This document shows positions 1 to 7,245 of a DNA stretch of 16,572 nucleotides, piece by piece (the stretch's first letter is position 1; every line of letters begins with the position of its first letter). The translations under genes and the position numbers were made by a program. Origin of the DNA: Planctomycetaceae bacterium. GTDB taxonomy: Bacteria > Planctomycetota > Planctomycetia > Pirellulales > Pirellulaceae. The stretch covers positions 1 to 16,572 of the forward strand of contig REEF01001077.1 of the NCBI GenBank assembly GCA_007695205.1, in the 5' to 3' direction. Under the pieces are notes generated by a model. It did not search any database. It saw nothing but the letters and a program-made list of their open reading frames with translations, and was not told the origin of the DNA.

Positions 1-2
1 GA

Positions 3-89
3 ACAGGCGAAGGCCGCGAACTGTGGAACAACAACAGCGCGGAACTGGCCATCATCCCCATGGCAGCTCTGATGGAAGGCGACCCGTAG
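3..89 (+). CDS. C-terminal fragment of an unidentified protein (5' end outside window)
   Basis: Reading frame 3 is open from the window edge to TAG at 87-89 and gives 28 residues that end in ...ELAIIPMAALMEGDP. The composition (Ala/Leu/Glu-rich, ending in a hydrophobic helix) is that of a real protein tail. The overlapping frame that starts at 23 gives a Gln/His/Arg/Pro-rich product typical of a shadow. The family cannot be recognised from so little sequence. The gene converges on the sulfatase pair, with a large inverted repeat in between. Confidence is moderate that this is coding; its function is unknown. Confidence 0.55.
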   Translation, partial: TGEGRELWNNNSAELAIIPMAALMEGDP

Positions 90-111
90 CGCGGCCGGAC
101 CGCAACCAAAC

Positions 112-185
112 GGGGTCCGGGAGCCGTTTTCGGGCGACAAACCACCACACGGAAACCGGCTTGCCCGAAAACGACTCCCGACCCC
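112..185. repeat. Large imperfect inverted repeat between convergent genes (REP-like, possible bidirectional terminator)
   Basis: The left arm 112-135 (GGGGTCCGGGAGCCGTTTTC, then GGGC) is the near-exact reverse complement of the right arm 163-185 (starting GCCCGAAAACGACTCCC). They differ by one extra base and one mismatch over about 23 bp, with a 27-nt loop. It sits in the 160-bp gap between the end of the first gene (89) and the end of the sulfatase gene (251). As RNA it would fold stably on either strand. There is no clear U-tract, so REP-type repeat DNA is at least as likely as a terminator. Confidence 0.7.
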
Positions 186-250
186 CTTCCCGTTTCGAGT
201 TGAAATGACATCAAACCTGTCGATAGCTGTGCAGCGCGCCGTGCCGCGGT

Positions 251-1771
251 TCACGGCTTGGTTGCGCGGAATGCGGGATTGCGTTTCGGGATGACGGCCT
301 GCATTTCCGTCAGACGCTGGTCCAGCAACGTGCGGAGTTGCGTCAGGCGTTCGGGTTGCACGCCGGAAAGGTCGCGCCGCTCGCCGAGGTCTTCGCCCAG
401 ATGATACAGTTCGAAGCGATCCGAACCGTCCTGGTGTTCGGCAAAGAAGCGGATGATCTTCCAGTCGCCTTTGCGCAGACTGGCCGCCGGTCCGCCCGCG
501 TGCGGGGCGACCATGCCTTCGTACGGACGCGTGTCCTGACGATGCGGGAAGTGACAGAGGATCTCGTCGCGTGCCTGGCCGGTCCCTTCCAGCACCGGAC
601 GCAGGCTGACGCCGTCGAAGTCCGACGCTTGGTAGAAATCCCAACCCAACAAGTCGATCAAGGTGGGGAAGAAGTCGGTGCTGCAGGTCAGCGCGTGGGA
701 CACCGATCCCGCAGGCGTGACGCCAGGCCAAACAATGATCTGGGGTATGCGAATGCCGCCTTCATAAACGGTTTGCTTCCCGGCGCGCAAGGGTAGCACA
801 CTGGTCGGCGGGATGTGGGCGAAAGCGGGATCCATCACCGGCGGCGGATGCGGAGCGACGAACGGGCCGTTGTCGGACAGAAAAACGATCACCGTGCGGT
901 CGATCACGCCGGTCTCTTCCAACGCGGCGACGAGTTTGCCGACGGCGTCATCCAGCGACTGGACCATGCCGGCATAGACCGGATTGCGCTGCAAGGCGTT
1001 TGGATCGGCCTGGGCTTGATACTCGGCAATCTGCTGCTGTTTCGCCTGCCAAGGAGAATGCACTTGAAAGGCCCAGTAGTTCAGAAAGAACGGGCGGTCG
1101 CGGTTCTCGTGCAGGAACCCCACCGCCTCGTCCGCCAGCAGATCTTCCAGATGATCGCCCGGTTCGCCGTGCTTGGGCCAGATGGGGAACGGATGGAAGA
1201 ACCCGTGCAGGAGCGGGCCGGGTGCGTTCGTGTGGGGGATGTCCACGTCGAACCCGTGCTCCAGCGGACTAAAGGGCGGTCGCCCAAGATGCCACTTGCC
1301 AAAGTGGCCGGTGACGTAACCCGCTTGCTTGAAGGCCTGTCCCAGCGTGAAATAGTCCGGACTCAAACAGGTAACCGGTTCCGCCAGCAAGAACGGCTCG
1401 TTGGGCCCGGCCTGTTTTCGCAGACCTTTCTCCAGAGTGATGGTTTGGTGGCCGATGTCCGGGTACGTCATCCCGGTACGGGCTGGATTCAGGCCCGTCA
1501 TGATGCTTGACCGCGCCGGAGCACACAGCGGATTGGGAACGTACGCCTGGTTGAAAAGCATGCCGCGCTGTGCGAGCGCATCGAGGTGCGGCGTCTTATG
1601 AAAGGTGCTGCCGTAACAGCCCAAGTCTGTCCAACCCAGATCATCGGCCAGAATGAACACGACGTTGACGGGTTTCTCATCGGCCCGCCCATCGCCCGCG
1701 GCGAACGCCAGCGAACCGAGGGCAGCGATGGCAATCGCTCCGATGCAGGTCTTGCGGGTTCTTAGAACCAT
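251..1771 (-). CDS. Exported arylsulfatase-type sulfatase (S1 family), 506 aa
   Basis: A periplasmic or secreted sulfate-ester hydrolase, probably acting on sulfated glycans. The chosen start (ATG at 1771) puts a signal peptide first (MVLRTRK, then a hydrophobic stretch to about residue 25, Ala-rich cleavage region). The open frame reaches up to 1906, but the extra residues are Pro/Arg/Gly-rich and lie inside the upstream gene. Visible sulfatase features are the metal-binding DD at 43-44, the C-A-P-A-R motif with Cys83 (converted to formylglycine in this family), GKWHLG with Lys159 and His161, His238, SDNG with Asp300-Asn301, and Lys332 in RAGK. Length is normal for the S1 family. Its start overlaps the stop of the upstream sulfatase gene by 10 nt, so the two are probably co-transcribed and translationally coupled. 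The exact substrate cannot be read from the sequence. Confidence 0.93.
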   Translation of the reverse strand: MVLRTRKTCIGAIAIAALGSLAFAAGDGRADEKPVNVVFILADDLGWTDLGCYGSTFHKTPHLDALAQRGMLFNQAYVPNPLCAPARSSIMTGLNPARTGMTYPDIGHQTITLEKGLRKQAGPNEPFLLAEPVTCLSPDYFTLGQAFKQAGYVTGHFGKWHLGRPPFSPLEHGFDVDIPHTNAPGPLLHGFFHPFPIWPKHGEPGDHLEDLLADEAVGFLHENRDRPFFLNYWAFQVHSPWQAKQQQIAEYQAQADPNALQRNPVYAGMVQSLDDAVGKLVAALEETGVIDRTVIVFLSDNGPFVAPHPPPVMDPAFAHIPPTSVLPLRAGKQTVYEGGIRIPQIIVWPGVTPAGSVSHALTCSTDFFPTLIDLLGWDFYQASDFDGVSLRPVLEGTGQARDEILCHFPHRQDTRPYEGMVAPHAGGPAASLRKGDWKIIRFFAEHQDGSDRFELYHLGEDLGERRDLSGVQPERLTQLRTLLDQRLTEMQAVIPKRNPAFRATKP

Positions 1772-4005
1772 TGTTTCACGACCTTCCCATCCGCGTCTTC
1801 CACCCGAATGTTGCGCAGCCGCGAGTGGCCGGGGCGGTTGGGCGGATTGATGCGGAGTGCGTGCAGTGGCGAACCGGAAAGGAGACGGCCGCTGACCTCC
1901 ACCCAACGCTCGGCCGCTGGCAGGGTGACATCCACCTTGGCCTGCGGTGTGAAACCGCGACCCGCGTGCGTGCGGTCATACAGACGCAAATCCCCCGGGC
2001 CGTCGGTAAGGATTTCAAACCGCAGGGTGAACGGCCCGCCTTCGGTGAGCGGTTCGGGCAGATCGATTTCGATCCAGGGATCCGCCGCCGTAGAATGGAC
2101 GACCAACTGCCCTTCGGCCAATCGCAGGCCGACCGTTTCCCGTCCCACCCGCCAGCCGTCCACTTGGTTCGCGCCCCGAACCTGGGCATCGTCCGCCCGG
2201 CGAAGTGCGGCATCCTGCAGATGCATGCGGCCCGGCTGCGCAAGGTCGATCACCACGGTGATCACGCCCGCGGAGACCTCGGCACCTAACGGGATGCGCA
2301 GGCGGCGGTTTTCCAAGTCGGGGCGCACCACCACCGGCTTGGCAAACACGGGCGTCAATCCGAGGCCCGCTGTGAGGCTGACGGCGCAGTTGCTCATGAA
2401 GCTGAACTCCAACACGTCGCTCGGCACCGCGTCGGCCGGAACGTGGTAGCGCAAGGTGACGCTCGGACCCTTCGACGTGATCGCTACGGTGTTCTTGCCG
2501 CCGCCGGCAATGATTCCGCCGTTGACCATCTGAAAGCCCCCTTGCATGTGCTCCGGATTGTAACGCGGATTGCGGCGGGGCAACAACGTTCCGGTCTGTT
2601 CCAGATGCCGCGCCATCTGATCGCTCATCCGTTGGGTCACTTCCGGATGAAACGCTGCCAGATTGCGGGTTTCGCCCGGATCGGCACTCAGATCGTACAG
2701 CTCGTATTCATCCTGCTGGTTCGGGCCGCTGTGGAAGAACCGCATCAGCTTCCACAGGCCGTCGCGCATCGCGACATTGGCATAGTTGCCGGTCGCCAGC
2801 ACCGTATGCGGAAACACCATGTAAACGGGTTCTCGTTCCATCGGTTCGCCTCGCAGCGCCGGCAACAGGCTGACGCCGTCCAGCGGGTGTCCCTCCGGCG
2901 GCGGTAGTTCCAGAATGTCGAGCACGGTGGGATAGAAGTCGTAGCTGATGATGACCACGTCGCTGACGGAATCAAACGGCACGACTGGCGGCCAGGAGAC
3001 AATGTAGGGAACGCGGATACCGCCCTCATAGTTGTTTCCCTTGCCGGCCCGTAGCGGATGATTATCGGTCGGGTTCTCGCCCTCCGGCCGGTCGTACATA
3101 TTCCCGCCGTTATCCGAGGTGAAGATCACGAGCGTGTCTTCCAGCAGCTCCTGACGCTCCAGTTCGGCCATCACTTTGCCGACGTTGTCGTCCAGCGTCT
3201 TGACCATCGACGCCATGATCGCCGACCGCTGATACCAGGCCGATTCGGCGAACGGACGGTACGCCTCGATGTCGTCCGGCTTGCCCTGAAACGGAGCATG
3301 CACGTTGTACAACCACAGCGCCAGAAAGAACGGCTCGCCCGCCTTGTCGGCGATCCATTTCACCGCTTCGTCGCCCATCACATCATCGGCGTTCGGACTG
3401 CCCTCGACTTCCGGGAAATTCGCCGCTTCCGGCCAGGGTCCGAAGAATCCCGGAGCTGGCGGGCCCGGGGTCCCGCGTCCGCCGACGACGAAATCGAAGC
3501 CGTAGTTTTCGGGAATAAACGGGTCGTGCCCCAGGTGCCATTTGCCCATGAAAGCGGTGTGATACCCGGCCTGTTGGAAGATCTGGCCGATCGTCGTCAT
3601 CTCCATCGGAACCCGCGAAGCGGTCTGCGGGATCGTCATCGGCATGCCAGGCGGCCCCGAGTCCGACTCTTGCGGATCGAGCACCACCTTCGGCAAATGC
3701 CCGGTCGGCGAGGTAAAGTTGAGTCGTCCGCAAGTTTGACCGGTGATGACCGATGCGCGCGTGGGCGAGCACAGCGGACTGGCCGAATAGGCGTTGGAAA
3801 ACCGCATGCCGCGCGCGGCAAGCGCGTCGATGTGCGGCGTCTGGAAAGTCTCGCTGCCATAGACCGACAGATCGCGCCAGCCCAGGTCATCGACCATGAT
3901 GTGAATCACGTTCGGCCGGTTGGCCGGTTGCTGTGTCTGCGCACCATCTGCCAAGGCCACCATAGCCGTCAAAGCGATGATCGCTGCCGATAAGTGTCCT
4001 CTCAT
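1762..4005 (-). CDS. Exported sulfatase with an extra C-terminal beta-rich domain, 747 aa
   Basis: First gene of the sulfatase pair. The start ATG at 4005 gives a clean signal peptide (MRGHLSAAIIALTAMVALAD...), with a weak AAAGG ribosome site upstream. The frame opens further to 4104, but that stretch is charged and not signal-like. The sulfatase domain covers about 30-490: metal-binding DD at 39-40, C-S-P-T-R with Cys79 as the formylglycine site, GKWHLG with Lys155 and His157, His236, SDNGG with Asp298-Asn299, Lys322. Residues of about 490-747 are beyond the usual family length and read as beta-strand-rich (many alternating hydrophobics, WIEIDLPEPL, FTLRFEILTDG, WVEVSGRLLSG). This could be a carbohydrate-binding or surface-attachment module, which is inference. 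Cys79 requires a formylglycine-generating enzyme or anSME encoded elsewhere. Confidence 0.93.
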   Translation of the reverse strand: MRGHLSAAIIALTAMVALADGAQTQQPANRPNVIHIMVDDLGWRDLSVYGSETFQTPHIDALAARGMRFSNAYSASPLCSPTRASVITGQTCGRLNFTSPTGHLPKVVLDPQESDSGPPGMPMTIPQTASRVPMEMTTIGQIFQQAGYHTAFMGKWHLGHDPFIPENYGFDFVVGGRGTPGPPAPGFFGPWPEAANFPEVEGSPNADDVMGDEAVKWIADKAGEPFFLALWLYNVHAPFQGKPDDIEAYRPFAESAWYQRSAIMASMVKTLDDNVGKVMAELERQELLEDTLVIFTSDNGGNMYDRPEGENPTDNHPLRAGKGNNYEGGIRVPYIVSWPPVVPFDSVSDVVIISYDFYPTVLDILELPPPEGHPLDGVSLLPALRGEPMEREPVYMVFPHTVLATGNYANVAMRDGLWKLMRFFHSGPNQQDEYELYDLSADPGETRNLAAFHPEVTQRMSDQMARHLEQTGTLLPRRNPRYNPEHMQGGFQMVNGGIIAGGGKNTVAITSKGPSVTLRYHVPADAVPSDVLEFSFMSNCAVSLTAGLGLTPVFAKPVVVRPDLENRRLRIPLGAEVSAGVITVVIDLAQPGRMHLQDAALRRADDAQVRGANQVDGWRVGRETVGLRLAEGQLVVHSTAADPWIEIDLPEPLTEGGPFTLRFEILTDGPGDLRLYDRTHAGRGFTPQAKVDVTLPAAERWVEVSGRLLSGSPLHALRINPPNRPGHSRLRNIRVEDADGKVVKQWF

Positions 4006-4113
4006 GGGGTCGCCTTTGTGTCTGAAGTTCCTTATCCATCGGCCCGCTTCGAGCGTGTGTCGCCTAAAAGTCCGCTGGCTTGGCCGCACTTTGCCTTGAA
4101 CCATTCACCTTGG

Positions 4114-4143
4114 TTTCTACCTGTCCAACGAAAGCGGCGTCAA
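4114..4143 (-). promoter_or_regulatory. Weak sigma70-like promoter candidate for the sulfatase pair
   Basis: On the minus strand, TTGACG (4143-4138) lies 18 bp upstream of TAGAAA (4119-4114), about 110 nt before the sulfatase start at 4005. The -35 matches well and the -10 only partly (4 of 6). Planctomycete promoter consensus is poorly defined, so this is only a candidate. The -35 falls between the transposase element's left repeat and the sulfatase gene, so insertion of that element may have altered upstream regulation. Confidence 0.22.
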
Positions 4144-4154
4144 GCCGCCATCGC

Positions 4155-4175
4155 AATTGGTGCCACCCACCTATT
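4155..4175 (+). repeat. Left inverted repeat of the RAYT element
   Basis: A 21-bp sequence with core GGTGCCACCCACC that is exactly repeated in inverted orientation at 5597-5617. It marks the left boundary of the transposase element, about 150 bp upstream of the sulfatase start. Confidence 0.8.
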
Positions 4176-4182
4176 AAAGAAG

Positions 4183-4227
4183 CGAGCGATGCTCGTGCTC
4201 AAGGCTGCTGCGTGATGCCTGCAGCAG
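4183..4227. repeat. Two short hairpins downstream of the transposase gene
   Basis: CGAGC-GAT-GCTCG at 4183-4195 forms a 5-bp stem with a 3-nt loop. CTGCTGC...GCAGCAG at 4205-4227 forms a 7-bp stem with a 9-nt loop. Both lie just inside the left 21-bp repeat. They could be the structured DNA an HUH transposase recognises, or they could help end the transposase transcript. The rest of the gene-free stretch 4006-4372 shows nothing else I can name. Confidence 0.45.
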
Positions 4228-4372
4228 AAGTGCCGGGCATCTAGATCGGAATTCGGCGTTTGGTACGCTGAGAGTGCGACGAGCGTCGTGCGGGCGCACA
4301 CGCCAACGCCAGCCGATCGGTAGATGGCCGCTGCAGAAGATTTCTTGAATGGCTAAGCGGTGTGATCGGTGG

Positions 4373-5533
4373 CTAGCCGGAGCAGAAACAGTGGGCGGCT
4401 GAAACCTGGCCTCGCGTCCAACGTTTGCCGGTGCGCTCGGCATCACGGCTCAGGCTATCCGGGCGACCCGCGCTGCGGCCAAAGTAGCGTTTGAAGTTCC
4501 AGACCAAATCGCACCACATCGATGACTCGACACCGATCCGCTGCAGGATCCCGGCCACCCGCTCGGGAATCGTACCACCGCCTCCGCCACCACGCCCTTG
4601 ACGACCCGTCCAGTCCAATAGCTGCAGGTAATCCTCCAGTGACATCTCAAGAAACCCCTTGTCGCTGGCTCGCAATCCACCACTGCTCGCCTGGACCTCA
4701 CTGGCCAGCGTCTGGCGGTCCAATGTCAACGGAGCCAACCAGGCATCACGAGCTACCGGCCGGCCTGGAGCCGCTCGCCGCTTCTGCCGCTTCTGCCGGA
4801 GCTGCTCGACCGACTTGTTCTTTAGCTCCTCACCGGTCTCTTCGGGCGTCAACGTGGCTCGATCAGCGGCCGCCGAGAGCATCGTCTCCCCTCGCTGGGC
4901 AGCCAACCGGTCGTAGGCCGAAGTGTGTTGAGCCTCCTCGGGGGTCTCCGCCATAGCCGCTCGGATCGGGTTCAAGTCGACGTACATGCTGCACGCGAGC
5001 AAGCCCGCCTCGTCGGTGATCCGCTGCGCTTTGAACCTCCCCTCCCAAAAGCGCCCCGTGCATTCGTCTTGTTTATTGGCCAGCCGGGCAATCGGCTCGG
5101 ACAGGGCTCGCATGAACCACGACAGGTCGCTCATCCGAGTGCGGATCTTCGCCATTCGCTCGGCGTTGCCAGCCAGCGTTTCCACATCGGCCGTGGTCGG
5201 TTCAGCCAGTTGCTCCTCCAGCCGCTTCCCGGGAAAGACACTCAGCCACCGCCGCGCCACCTCCTGATCAGACCACTGAGCTACCACGTCCGGCCGCGTA
5301 CGAGTCACAACGTGTAGGTGATTCGAAAGGATCGCGTAGGTCAAAACGTCGATCCCGAAGACGCTGGCCAGCAACTCCAAGCGGCGGCGGATCCATTCCC
5401 GGCGGTGCTCGAAGCTCTTCCCGGTCACTGCGTCGAAACCCGCCAAATAAGCCCTTCGGACACATCTTTGGACACAGTGGACAATAGCTACTTCGTTAGG
5501 ATCAAAGGTCTCGGATCTCAGCGGTCGCGACAT
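4373..5533 (-). CDS. REP-associated HUH/Y1 transposase (RAYT, IS200-like fold), 386 aa
   Basis: A single-strand DNA transposase of the Y1_Tnp/TnpA_REP family. The start at 5533 has a strong AAGGAG site 6 nt upstream. The HUH metal-binding motif is seen in AILSNHLHVV (His72-Leu-His74). The likely catalytic tyrosine is Tyr184 in CSMYVDLNPIRAAM, a YxDLNPxRA context typical of this group. RFWEGRFKAQR at 161-171 is also characteristic. The core fold is the first 210 residues or so. The remaining 175 are a charged, Lys/Arg-rich C-terminal extension (including KKSVEQ-like and RQKRQKRR stretches and a Gly6 run near 313-318) that may bind DNA. The gene looks intact, with no internal stop or frameshift, and is enclosed by a 21-bp inverted repeat. 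RAYTs are often single-copy and domesticated. Confidence 0.88.
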   Translation of the reverse strand: MSRPLRSETFDPNEVAIVHCVQRCVRRAYLAGFDAVTGKSFEHRREWIRRRLELLASVFGIDVLTYAILSNHLHVVTRTRPDVVAQWSDQEVARRWLSVFPGKRLEEQLAEPTTADVETLAGNAERMAKIRTRMSDLSWFMRALSEPIARLANKQDECTGRFWEGRFKAQRITDEAGLLACSMYVDLNPIRAAMAETPEEAQHTSAYDRLAAQRGETMLSAAADRATLTPEETGEELKNKSVEQLRQKRQKRRAAPGRPVARDAWLAPLTLDRQTLASEVQASSGGLRASDKGFLEMSLEDYLQLLDWTGRQGRGGGGGGTIPERVAGILQRIGVESSMWCDLVWNFKRYFGRSAGRPDSLSRDAERTGKRWTRGQVSAAHCFCSG

Positions 5534-5596
5534 GGCTTTCTCCTTAACTTCGAATGGTGCAATGGATGTATTCTACTGAAGCTCCAGAGCGTCGTC

Positions 5597-5617
5597 AATA
5601 GGTGGGTGGCACCAATT
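5597..5617 (-). repeat. Right inverted repeat of the RAYT element
   Basis: Exact reverse complement of 4155-4175, located 63 bp upstream of the transposase start codon. It is the likely right boundary of the element, and it lies about 110 bp upstream of the sugar-isomerase-like gene. Confidence 0.8.
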
Positions 5618-5727
5618 AGAAAATAGATTTCAGCTTTAGGGGCTTGAGAAGCGATCGCGGGAGGGCGAAGATTGTGGATACGTAGAGGGTTTTGTTCGGT
5701 GTCTTCAGGTTTGGGAGGGAATTTGTC

Positions 5728-7170
5728 ATGTGTGACGGTTGTACACGCCGACAGTTTCTCGGCAGCAGTGCGGGTGCGTTGGGAGCTGGCTTGTTTGCAG
5801 CGAAATACCTGCGAGCTGGATCCAGCGAAGCAGATCGTCCTACCGAGCCGATGCCGAAGGTGCGCATCTGTGCGATCCTGACGGGCCAGCCGATGACGGG
5901 CCGGCACTGGTCGCTTTGCGAAGGGGACGTCCCGGTCCTCCATCAGAAGTTGGCGCAAATCGAAGAGAAGCTGGGCAATATCGAGTTTGTTATCGGCCAT
6001 GCTGACAACGCCGCCGAGGCCGCTCCGTTGCTGGAACAGGCTGGCCCCGACGCGCCCGTGTTGGCCATCAACGTCGGGATGTGGGCTCTGCAAAACGTGA
6101 TGAAGCTGGTCATGGAACAACAGCGACCGACGGTTGTTTTCGCCAGCCCCGGCACGGGCCACGATTGGATGTATCCGTTTCGTTGGCAGCGTCGAGGAGC
6201 CCCGGTGACGTTGATGCCCAGCAGCGACGACCAGGAACTGGAGCGTGCGGCACGGTTGCTGCGAGTGGGCCCGATGTTGCGGCAATCGCGCGTGTTGCTG
6301 GTGCTGCCCGCCCGAGGCACCACGGCGGCGTGCGATCCGGATCTGGTGAAGGAGAAGCTGGGTGTCGATGTGATCGCGCTGCCCCCGGAACGATTCGACG
6401 AGCGGTTCGAAGCCGTGGACGACGCAGCGGCCGAAGCCGAGGCGCAACGGTGGATCGAGGAAGCTCGACAAGTGGTCGAGCCGACCCAGGACGATGTGCT
6501 CCGGGCCGCACGGGCGAGCTTGGCGATGGATCAGATCATCGACGAGGAACGAGCACAGGCCATCGCCGTCGGCGGATGCATGGGCTGGTTGAAGCGAGGG
6601 TTTCCCTGCCTGGGATTCACCCGGTTGCGCGACCGTGGCATCCCGGCCGTCTGCGAAGGCGATATGGACTCGCTGTGGACCATGTTGATGTTCCAGTACG
6701 CCTTCGACTTGCCCGGTTTCCAGGGCAATAACTACTTCGATACGGCCAAGAACGCCTGCTGGACTGCCCACTGTACCGGAGCGCTGAAGATGGACGGTAC
6801 CGATGGACAGCCAGCACCGTATCTGCTCCGCGGTCATTCCGAGATCGGCAATGACGGTGCCGTCCCCGAAGTCTTGTACCGCATCGGGCAGGAGATCACC
6901 CGGGCCAAGTTGGTCAATCTGGAACATCTACTGATCTCGACCGGCAAGATCATCGAAGTGCCCGAAAAATCGATTCGCGCCTGCCGCACGCAACTCTGCA
7001 GCCAAGTCAAAGATGCCGAACAGATGGTGCTGAACTGGGGCGGCGGAGTGCTCGATCACACCGAGGACGCGATGACCCTGCTGCACCGCGTGGTCTACTA
7101 CGGAGATCACTCCAGCAGCATCCGCCACTTGGGTCGTCTGATGAACATCCAAGTGATCGAAGAAGGCTAG
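5728..7170 (+). CDS. Tat-exported L-fucose/arabinose isomerase-like protein, 480 aa
   Basis: First gene of the carbohydrate operon. The ATG at 5728 has GGGAGGGA about 8 nt upstream and opens with a twin-arginine signal (CTRRQFLGSSAGALGAGLF, RR at 7-8). An in-frame upstream start at 5692 would bury that signal, so I reject it. The body has alternating alpha/beta segments (RICAILTGQPM, VLAINVGMW, TVVFASPGTGHDW, VLLVLPARGT), a Cys-containing GGCMGWLKRGFPCLGFTRLRD region near residues 285-305, and the C-terminal DAEQMVLNWGGGVLDH...HRVVYYGDH. This layout resembles the fucose/arabinose isomerase-like superfamily common in planctomycetes. I cannot show that the isomerase metal site is complete, so catalytic activity is unproven. 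It precedes the Gfo/Idh gene by 75 bp, a gap that contains a palindrome. Confidence 0.72.
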   Translation: MCDGCTRRQFLGSSAGALGAGLFAAKYLRAGSSEADRPTEPMPKVRICAILTGQPMTGRHWSLCEGDVPVLHQKLAQIEEKLGNIEFVIGHADNAAEAAPLLEQAGPDAPVLAINVGMWALQNVMKLVMEQQRPTVVFASPGTGHDWMYPFRWQRRGAPVTLMPSSDDQELERAARLLRVGPMLRQSRVLLVLPARGTTAACDPDLVKEKLGVDVIALPPERFDERFEAVDDAAAEAEAQRWIEEARQVVEPTQDDVLRAARASLAMDQIIDEERAQAIAVGGCMGWLKRGFPCLGFTRLRDRGIPAVCEGDMDSLWTMLMFQYAFDLPGFQGNNYFDTAKNACWTAHCTGALKMDGTDGQPAPYLLRGHSEIGNDGAVPEVLYRIGQEITRAKLVNLEHLLISTGKIIEVPEKSIRACRTQLCSQVKDAEQMVLNWGGGVLDHTEDAMTLLHRVVYYGDHSSSIRHLGRLMNIQVIEEG

Positions 7171-7217
7171 GGTCTGTCAGAAAAGGCGTCTGACCCTCTT
7201 TTCTGACAGAGCCTAGC
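7166..7217. repeat. 20-bp-stem palindrome overlapping the stop codon of the isomerase-like gene
   Basis: GCTAGGGTCTGTCAGAAAAG (7166-7185) pairs with 7198-7217. The two arms match at 19 of 20 positions, and the loop is 12 nt (GCGTCTGACCCT). The TAG stop of the upstream gene (7168-7170) lies inside the left arm. The structure falls within the operon, so it could be a REP/MITE-like insertion or an RNA hairpin that stabilises or partly terminates the transcript. There is a run of four T in the right arm but no terminal U-tract. Confidence 0.75.
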
Positions 7218-7245
7218 AGCCCACAAACCAAAGAAGGAGAACACG

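Larger units (their letters stand above)
4155..5617. mobile_element. REP/RAYT-type element: transposase gene bracketed by a 21-bp perfect inverted repeat
   Basis: The left repeat 4155-4175 begins AATTGGTGCCACCCACCTAT, and its exact reverse complement occupies 5597-5617: 21 of 21 bases match. Together they enclose 1,463 bp that contain only the HUH transposase gene and short hairpins. HUH/Y1 enzymes usually act on hairpin (REP) structures rather than classical terminal repeats, so these may be the inverted REP pair of a RAYT element. No target-site duplication could be identified: the bases outside the repeats differ (TCGC on the left, AGAAA on the right). Confidence 0.7.

Noticed and set aside
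3058..3993. 311-codon plus-strand frame inside the larger sulfatase gene
   Set aside because: Opposite strand of a gene with complete sulfatase motifs; Arg/His-rich product without recognisable domains.
5518..6927. 469-codon minus-strand frame across the isomerase-like gene
   Set aside because: Antisense shadow: no ribosome site, odd composition, and it would run through the RAYT right repeat into the transposase start.
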